NCBI GenBank assembly: GCA_003697105.1
Contig: RFFQ01000071.1
Span: 1 to 12,317, forward strand
Direction: 5' to 3'
Length of the DNA stretch: 12,317 nucleotides
Origin: Gemmatimonadota bacterium
GTDB taxonomy: Bacteria > 4572-55 > J002
Shown here one piece after another: positions 7,292 to 12,317 of this stretch (position 1 is its first letter; the number at the start of each line of letters is the position of its first letter). The position numbers and the translations under genes were made by a program. Below the pieces are notes generated by a model that ran no database searches, was not told where the DNA came from, and saw only the letters and a list, made by a program, of their open reading frames with translations.

Positions 7292-8305
7292 ATGAAAACA
7301 AAAACATCGATCCTTGAACCGTTATCCGCAGTTGATAACCTCAATCTTTACACCCAGATGGTGCGGATGCGCCGCATTGAAGAACGCGCCGAACAGCTTT
7401 TTCGGGAAAACCGGACGGTTGGGCGCGTGTACACCGGTCGCGGGCAAGAAGCGATCTCGGTAGGAGCGGCGTATGCACTAAACCCCGATGATGGCTTAGC
7501 ACCACTCTACCGGGAGATGGGCGCCCATCTGGTGCGAGGGGTCACCCCCCGCGAAATTTTCTGCCAATATATGGGACGAAAAAATTCCGCTACCCAAGGT
7601 CGGGATTCCGGGTTGCATATTGGCGATCCGCATCGCCATCTGGTGAGCATGATCAGCAGTTTAACCGCCTCTTTACCGGTGGCAGTCGGAATGGGACTCT
7701 CCTACCAGATTCGCGGGCAACAGCGCGTCGCCATGACCTTTTTAGGCGATGGTGCCACCAGTACCGGTAGTGCCCATGAGGGGCTCAATTTTGCCGCTAC
7801 CCGTAAAATTCCGGTGGTGTTTGTCTGCTCGAATAATCAATGGTCGCTTTCGACTCCCTCCCACCAGCAACATGGTTTGGCACGACTGGCAGGTCGCGGT
7901 ACGGGTTACGGCATGGCATCTGTTCAAGTGGATGGTAATGATGTCCGGGCGGTCTATTACGCTGCCGCCGAAGCCGTCGTCCGTGCGCGCCACGGGAAAG
8001 GTCCAACCTTTATCGAAGCCGTGACCATGCGCATGGCCGGACATTCGGTGACCGATCCGGCGGTCTATATTCCCAAGACAATGACCCAACAATGGCAGGA
8101 AAAAGACCCCCTCCACTGCTTTCAAACCCAACTGTGCGCGGAGGGATTGCTGACCGCTGAAAAAATCGAACAAATTGAACTCGAGATACGCGAAGAGATT
8201 GATGACGCCGTTCGCTTCGCCGAAGAAAGCCCGCTGATGCCAACTGACGAACTGACGACAGGTGTTTTTGCCGAATTTCACGGGAGTACTAATGCGAAAA
8301 ATTAG
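7292..8305 (+). CDS. 2-oxoacid dehydrogenase E1 component, alpha subunit (pyruvate dehydrogenase-like)
   Basis: With the beta subunit this forms a thiamine-diphosphate enzyme that decarboxylates a 2-oxoacid and passes the acyl group to a lipoyl E2. The 337 residues include the E1 alpha opening YTQMVRMRRIEERA (20-33), the TGRGQEA segment (48-54) and the diphosphate/Mg motif GDGATSTGSAHEGLNFA (152-168) closing with NN (181-182). GHSVTDPAVY (250-259) replaces the GHSxxDPxxYR common in pyruvate dehydrogenases, with Ile in place of the Arg. Substrate may be pyruvate, a branched-chain oxoacid or, in acetoin dehydrogenase, acetoin. I chose the ATG at 7292; a TTG at 7259 in the same frame lies inside the permease gene and would add an unlikely 11-residue lead. 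The end overlaps the beta start by 14 bases. Confidence 0.92.
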   Translation: MKTKTSILEPLSAVDNLNLYTQMVRMRRIEERAEQLFRENRTVGRVYTGRGQEAISVGAAYALNPDDGLAPLYREMGAHLVRGVTPREIFCQYMGRKNSATQGRDSGLHIGDPHRHLVSMISSLTASLPVAVGMGLSYQIRGQQRVAMTFLGDGATSTGSAHEGLNFAATRKIPVVFVCSNNQWSLSTPSHQQHGLARLAGRGTGYGMASVQVDGNDVRAVYYAAAEAVVRARHGKGPTFIEAVTMRMAGHSVTDPAVYIPKTMTQQWQEKDPLHCFQTQLCAEGLLTAEKIEQIELEIREEIDDAVRFAEESPLMPTDELTTGVFAEFHGSTNAKN

Positions 8306-9272
8306 TTACCGCGAAGCCATCCGGGAAACGCTCTGGGAAGCAATGGAAGCAGACGAGCGGGTGTTTACCCTCGGGCAGGACATTGAATATGGCGGCGTTT
8401 ATGGCATCACTCGCGGATTTTACGACCGGTTTGGGCCCAACCGGGTAATCAACACAACACTGGCCGAAACCGCTATTACCGGCGCCGCCATGGGAGCCGC
8501 CCTAGAAGGCTTACGCCCCATTGCTGAGATTCAATTTGCCGATTTTATTACACCCGCCATGGATCAAATTGTGAATATGATCGGTAAATATCACTACCGG
8601 ACTCATATCCCGGTACCGCTGGTTATCCGGACCCCTGCCGGAGCAATTGTCACCGCACACGGGAGTACGGGACCCTTACATTCCCAATCTCCAGAGGCGT
8701 GGTTTGCCCATGCCCCCGGTTTGAAAATCGTGGTGCCCTCAAATGCGTTCGATGCCAAAGGCTTGCTTTTTACCGCCATTGATGACCCCAATCCGGTACT
8801 CTTTTTCGAGCAAAAACGGCTTTATAACGATAAAATGGATGTCCCCGGGGGACGGTACGGCATTCCCTTTGGACAGTTGCGGGTAGCCCGAACCGGGCTA
8901 GACCTCACCGTGGTAACCTACGGCTCAATGGTGCCGGTGGTACTCAATGCGGTCCAGCAAATTGCCGCCCACGGTATTGAAACGGAAGTGCTCGATCTGC
9001 GAACACTGGTCCCTCTTGACCGGCAGGGCATTATTAAAAGCGTACAAAAAACCGGCAAAGTGCTGATCGTCCACGAGGCAAACCGTACCTGCGGTTTTGG
9101 CGCCGAAGTCGCGGCACTCATCAGCGAATACGCCTTTGAATATCTGGATGCCCCGATTCGTCGGCTAACCCCCCCGGATATTCCGGTACCTTCAGCACGA
9201 CATTTGGCAGAGGCATATCTACCCAATGTAAATGATGTGATTCAAGCCATCCAACAATTGAATCGATATTGA
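8292..9272 (+). CDS. 2-oxoacid dehydrogenase E1 component, beta subunit
   Basis: The 326-residue beta subunit completes the E1 heterotetramer. It shows ISYREAIRETLWEAM (4-18), the NTTLAET segment with the expected catalytic Glu59, GLRPIAEIQFADF (73-85), HSQSPEAWF (130-138), the transketolase C-terminal lobe opening with LTVVTYGSMVPV and DLRTLVPLD, and VHEANRTCGFGAE near the end. GGGAG-like GGGAG (8282-8286) sits 5 bases before the ATG at 8292. An upstream in-frame GTG (8262) would add ten residues not typical of the family, so ATG is preferred. It overlaps the alpha gene by 14 bases, so both subunits should be made in balance. No E2 (lipoyl acyltransferase) or E3 (dihydrolipoamide dehydrogenase) gene follows; the next gene is an unrelated peptidase after 173 bases. 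Confidence 0.94.
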   Translation: MRKISYREAIRETLWEAMEADERVFTLGQDIEYGGVYGITRGFYDRFGPNRVINTTLAETAITGAAMGAALEGLRPIAEIQFADFITPAMDQIVNMIGKYHYRTHIPVPLVIRTPAGAIVTAHGSTGPLHSQSPEAWFAHAPGLKIVVPSNAFDAKGLLFTAIDDPNPVLFFEQKRLYNDKMDVPGGRYGIPFGQLRVARTGLDLTVVTYGSMVPVVLNAVQQIAAHGIETEVLDLRTLVPLDRQGIIKSVQKTGKVLIVHEANRTCGFGAEVAALISEYAFEYLDAPIRRLTPPDIPVPSARHLAEAYLPNVNDVIQAIQQLNRY

Positions 9273-9445
9273 GAGTCCGATTTATCATAAAATCACACGC
9301 TATTTGCTGAATTCAGCGATTTGCCCGGTCTGAAAAAACCGTGTTGCCATTAAAAGCGGCAGTACAACAATAAAATTACCGGTTAGAAAAACGCTATTTT
9401 CCAAATTTTTCGATACTTCTATCTGAAAGGAGTTGGACATTTATC
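9273..9445 (+). promoter_or_regulatory. Intergenic region before the M16 peptidase, with palindrome and ribosome-binding site
   Basis: This AT-rich stretch holds a perfect 12-base palindrome GCTGAATTCAGC (9306-9317), not followed by a T-run, so it is more likely a binding site or chance than a terminator. The best promoter elements seen are TTGCCA (9344-9349) and TAAAAT (9371-9376), but their 21-base spacing is too long to call. AAAGGAG (9426-9432) is a strong ribosome-binding site, 13 bases before the GTG start. Confidence 0.35.
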
Positions 9446-12148
9446 GTGAAAAACATCCACCTGTTAGTGCTTATGTCTCTTTGTCTCACCGGAGGATTTC
9501 CGGCAGTTCACGCCAGCGATTTTGCCAAGGTGAGCAAAGCGCGGTTGGATAACGGGCTTCAGATTATTTTCATCGAAAATCACGCCAATCCGGTAGTGAT
9601 GTCGGGAGCCGTGCTGAATGCCGGAAGTCGCTTTGAAGATGGTGCGTTCAGCGGAGCATCCCACATGCTGGAGCATTTGCTATTTAACGGCACCACCCAC
9701 CGCACTCAAAAAGAACTTTACGACGAAACCGACCGCTACGGCATCTATAACAACGCCACTACCATGCAATCCTGTGTGTTTTACATGATGCTCGGTCCGG
9801 CGGAATACGCAGATAAAATCCTTGAAATTCAGTCGGATATGCTGTACAACTCCACGCTACCAGAGGAAAAATTTGAAAAAGAACGCGGGATTGTTCTGGA
9901 AGAACTTAATAAAGATATGGACCGCAAGGAGTACATTGCCGAGCAGCTCTTCCGCCAACATGCCTACCCCATGACACCCTACGCCCTGCCGGTACTGGGA
10001 ACGGTGGAAACCATCACCAACATGTCACGAGATAAGGTCTGGGATTACTACCAAGCGCATTATGTGCCGGGCAATACCACGCTCTTTTTAATGGGGGATT
10101 TTGAGACCGAAACCATGCTGGAAAAGGTCAAAGCCTCATACTACGGCACCACAAAAAGCCCAACAACGGTCCCGCATATTACGGTCAAATTACCGGACAT
10201 TACCGGTCAGGGCAGAAACCTTAAATATTATCGAACCGAAACCAATCAAGCGTACTTGGATTTAGCCTTTAATGCCCCTAAAATCACCGATCCCGATTGG
10301 GCAGCATTTCAAGTTCTCTCGGAAATTATTTCTACCCGCCTCCGTAACCAATTGCAAGGTCATCATTTCCTAACCATCGGGGCAAGCTACGAGACCAATG
10401 CCGATTTTGGACGGCTGCGAGTCTCCGCAACGGCAAAAGATGAGCCGGCACTGGATCGCGGTATTACTGAGATCATTACCGTCCTAAATGATATTGGGAC
10501 ATTTGGCATTCAGGAAAAAGAGCTTCAAAATGTGATTATCCGAACCCAAACCGACGAACTGTTCGTCGCAGAACGGCTTCATTACTATGTGATGATGAAA
10601 GCCGCCCAAATTGCCACGGGCGGCTGGGATTTCGTGCTAAATTACAGTGACCGGATTGCCAACGTGACCACTGGTCAGGTCAATATGGTCGCCCAAAAGT
10701 ATTTCTCCCGGATGAATTACACCGGGACGGTATTGGCAAATGGAACCCCCAATTTTGATCTCGCCCAGCTATCCCCCCTCCAATTGTTACCGGAAGGCAA
10801 AATAGACCCCCGGACCCGCACCGAATTGGAGCTAAACCTTACCCCCGAACCGTTGACCCTCATCTCACAATCGGAAAGCATCGCCGGCAGCGACCAACAG
10901 TCCATTGTGATCCGCAAAGTGTTGGCGAATGGCTTGACGGTGATCGTCGATCAAAACCCAGATTCGCGCGTCTTTGCCGTACACCTTATGGCAAAACATC
11001 GCAGTCTGCGCGAACCAGAAGGCAAAGCCGGTATCGCCGATATTTTGCACCGAATGCTGTTATTGGGGACGGCAAATAAAAGTCGGGAAGAATTGGATCA
11101 AGCGCTTAGTGGTATTGGTGCCGAAGTGCTGGTCACGGATAGGGACTTTATCCCCTTTGATGACTATTATACTACGCCGGAATTTTCGTTTGTCCGCTTT
11201 AAAACGATTGATGATTTCTACGAAACCGGCTTAGATATATTCACCGAGATGATCATCCACCCAGCACTAACCCCAGAAAATTTTGAACAGGCAAAAGAAC
11301 AGCTCCTCGGTGTACTCGGTCGCAAGCAAGAGAGTGTGAAAGAAACGGCGCGTCGTCTCTTTGCTCAGGCACTCTATGGTGACCATCCGCTCGCCCAATC
11401 CCCGTTCGGCACAATAGAAACGGTCAATTCGATCACCTTTGAGGATATGCAAGCCTTCTATCCCATGTATTTTGCCGCAAATAACCTCGTGTTAAGTATT
11501 GTCACCAACCTGCCGGCAGAATCCATAATGGCTACCGTAGAGAGCCGGTTTGGCGAGTTGCCACCAACAGAGTACCCCCTTGAAGATATGCCACCCCTTC
11601 CCGTTACCCAAGAGAGCAAAACGGTTGAAAACAATCAGGAAACCGGACGGGCACAAATCTACATCGGTACGATTTTCCCCATAGAGCCAGCCGATGAAGC
11701 CGCATTGGATGTGGCAACCTCCATTTTATCCGACCGGATGATGTTCGATCTGCGAGAGACGCGGGGGTGGGCATATAGTATCGGTGCATCTTTCAGTAAA
11801 AAGGGTGCATTCGGCAAAGTGACGTTGGGGATGGGCACCAATTCCGGCGTGGTGAATGATGCCGTTGCCGGTATGCAAGAGCAAATCCGGCAGATGGCAG
11901 CCCTCACTGAAATTGACAGTCTGGAAGTCGAGAAAACCATCAATTCCATGATCTACCGACAAGCAATGCGCACGATGGCACGGGAAGGACAGGCATATCG
12001 TTACGCCATGCGCGAATTGGAGGGTCTGCCGGTGGAAAGTGACACGTCCTATACCCAACAACTCCGGACGGTGCAACCGGCAGATGTCGTGCGAGTCGCA
12101 CAACACTATTTGAACACCGATAAATGGGTCACCGTCATCGCGCAGTGA
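9446..12148 (+). CDS. Exported two-repeat M16 family zinc metallopeptidase (pitrilysin/insulinase type)
   Basis: The 900-residue protein begins with a signal peptide (hydrophobic 5-20, cleavage likely after VHA at 23), so it acts in the periplasm or beyond. The first half has the inverted zinc motif HMLEH (His73, Glu76, His77) and the distal ligand in ERGIVLEELNKD (146-157; Glu153 by spacing). The second half, starting near residue 490, repeats the M16 fold (KVLANGLTVIVDQNP) but has GIADILHRML in place of HxxEH, so it is catalytically inactive, as usual in this family. It keeps the substrate-binding LRETRGWAYS (769-778). Such enzymes form a clamshell that cleaves unfolded peptides. The GTG start gives the best signal peptide; an internal ATG at 9473 would cut it short. 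The ribosome-binding site is 13 bases away, longer than usual. It appears to be transcribed alone. Confidence 0.94.
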   Translation: MKNIHLLVLMSLCLTGGFPAVHASDFAKVSKARLDNGLQIIFIENHANPVVMSGAVLNAGSRFEDGAFSGASHMLEHLLFNGTTHRTQKELYDETDRYGIYNNATTMQSCVFYMMLGPAEYADKILEIQSDMLYNSTLPEEKFEKERGIVLEELNKDMDRKEYIAEQLFRQHAYPMTPYALPVLGTVETITNMSRDKVWDYYQAHYVPGNTTLFLMGDFETETMLEKVKASYYGTTKSPTTVPHITVKLPDITGQGRNLKYYRTETNQAYLDLAFNAPKITDPDWAAFQVLSEIISTRLRNQLQGHHFLTIGASYETNADFGRLRVSATAKDEPALDRGITEIITVLNDIGTFGIQEKELQNVIIRTQTDELFVAERLHYYVMMKAAQIATGGWDFVLNYSDRIANVTTGQVNMVAQKYFSRMNYTGTVLANGTPNFDLAQLSPLQLLPEGKIDPRTRTELELNLTPEPLTLISQSESIAGSDQQSIVIRKVLANGLTVIVDQNPDSRVFAVHLMAKHRSLREPEGKAGIADILHRMLLLGTANKSREELDQALSGIGAEVLVTDRDFIPFDDYYTTPEFSFVRFKTIDDFYETGLDIFTEMIIHPALTPENFEQAKEQLLGVLGRKQESVKETARRLFAQALYGDHPLAQSPFGTIETVNSITFEDMQAFYPMYFAANNLVLSIVTNLPAESIMATVESRFGELPPTEYPLEDMPPLPVTQESKTVENNQETGRAQIYIGTIFPIEPADEAALDVATSILSDRMMFDLRETRGWAYSIGASFSKKGAFGKVTLGMGTNSGVVNDAVAGMQEQIRQMAALTEIDSLEVEKTINSMIYRQAMRTMAREGQAYRYAMRELEGLPVESDTSYTQQLRTVQPADVVRVAQHYLNTDKWVTVIAQ

Positions 12149-12230
12149 CCTATCCCCCAACGGAAACGTTTAACAGGTGGGTCAGCCCTGAAGAATACTA
12201 TTATTAAAGGCAAAGATCAACAATACCTTC

Positions 12231-12251
12231 GCCAAAAGTGACCTTTTAGGC
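12231..12251. terminator. Weak hairpin after the M16 gene
   Basis: GCCAAAAG (12231-12238) can pair with CTTTTAGGC (12243-12251) with one bulged A and a TGAC loop. The A-run and T-run flanking the loop could serve either direction between converging genes, but no T-run follows the stem on the plus strand. It overlaps the possible minus-strand stop codon at 12246-12248. Confidence 0.2.
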
Positions 12252-12317
12252 TGTATGAATAGCGCCAATTCCGGCGAGATGGTTTTTGATTTGTTGAATT
12301 AAAATTGGGTGAGCCAA
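12246..12317 (-). CDS. Possible C-terminal end of a minus-strand gene
   Basis: On the minus strand the frame entering from the window edge reads 23 codons (LAHPILIQQIKNHLAGIGAI and three more) before a TAA at 12248-12246. The composition is plausible for an amphipathic C-terminal helix and the other minus frames look less protein-like, but 23 codons are too few to prove coding or name a family. The rest of 12149-12317 shows nothing else convincing. Confidence 0.25.
   Translation of the reverse strand: MAHPILIQQIKNHLAGIGAIHTA

Noticed and set aside
8262-8291. Upstream GTG start for E1 beta
   Set aside because: The ATG at 8292 has GGGAG at proper distance and yields the usual E1 beta N-terminus.
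12159-12170. AACG-GAAA-CGTT mini-hairpin after the M16 gene
   Set aside because: The stem has only four base pairs and no T-run follows, so it does not support a terminator.

Overview
The window looks like chromosomal DNA of a Gram-negative bacterium from a poorly sampled lineage, most plausibly within or near the FCB group (Calditrichota, KSB1, Ignavibacteria or Bacteroidota-like). This is an inference from two points: a small exported DUF5683-type protein, a family best known from that group, and exported proteins with ordinary signal peptides. Base composition is near 50% GC and even throughout. No rRNA, tRNA, CRISPR array, transposase, integrase or phage gene was seen, and every gene wholly inside the window is intact.

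Left end (1-1036): a TPR protein on the minus strand, cut by the window edge, starts at 843 and is read away from a 193-base divergent intergenic region. That region carries a good sigma-70-like promoter for it. Operon A (1037-4305, plus) holds a soluble two-PAS histidine kinase, a cupin_5 (DUF985) protein and anhydro-N-acetylmuramic acid kinase (AnmK). They are joined with no gap and then by a 4-base ATGA overlap, so they are probably translated together. The run ends in a compact hairpin-plus-T-run terminator.

Operon B (4436-9272, plus) starts at a strong promoter whose -35 box is the loop of that terminator. It holds an unusual 455-residue membrane protein (two N-terminal membrane segments resembling PLDc_N, a long basic linker, an unidentified middle domain and a C-terminal domain resembling that of ribosomal protein L7/L12). 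Next come a DUF5683-type exported protein, a single sugar-type ABC permease and the alpha and beta E1 subunits of a thiamine-diphosphate 2-oxoacid dehydrogenase. Junctions are 1-base overlap, 6-base gap, 7-base gap and 14-base overlap. The permease has no binding protein, second permease or ATPase here, and E1 has no E2 or E3.

Right end (9273-12317): a separately placed gene encodes an exported two-repeat M16 (pitrilysin-type) zinc peptidase of 900 residues. It is followed by about 170 bases holding a weak hairpin and perhaps the last codons of a minus-strand gene.

The genes touch cell-wall recycling (AnmK), signalling (kinase, TPR protein), central carbon metabolism (E1), solute uptake (permease) and extracytoplasmic proteolysis (M16). 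No dedicated defence, mobile or biosynthetic system is visible. The most original object is the 455-residue protein and its place in operon B.
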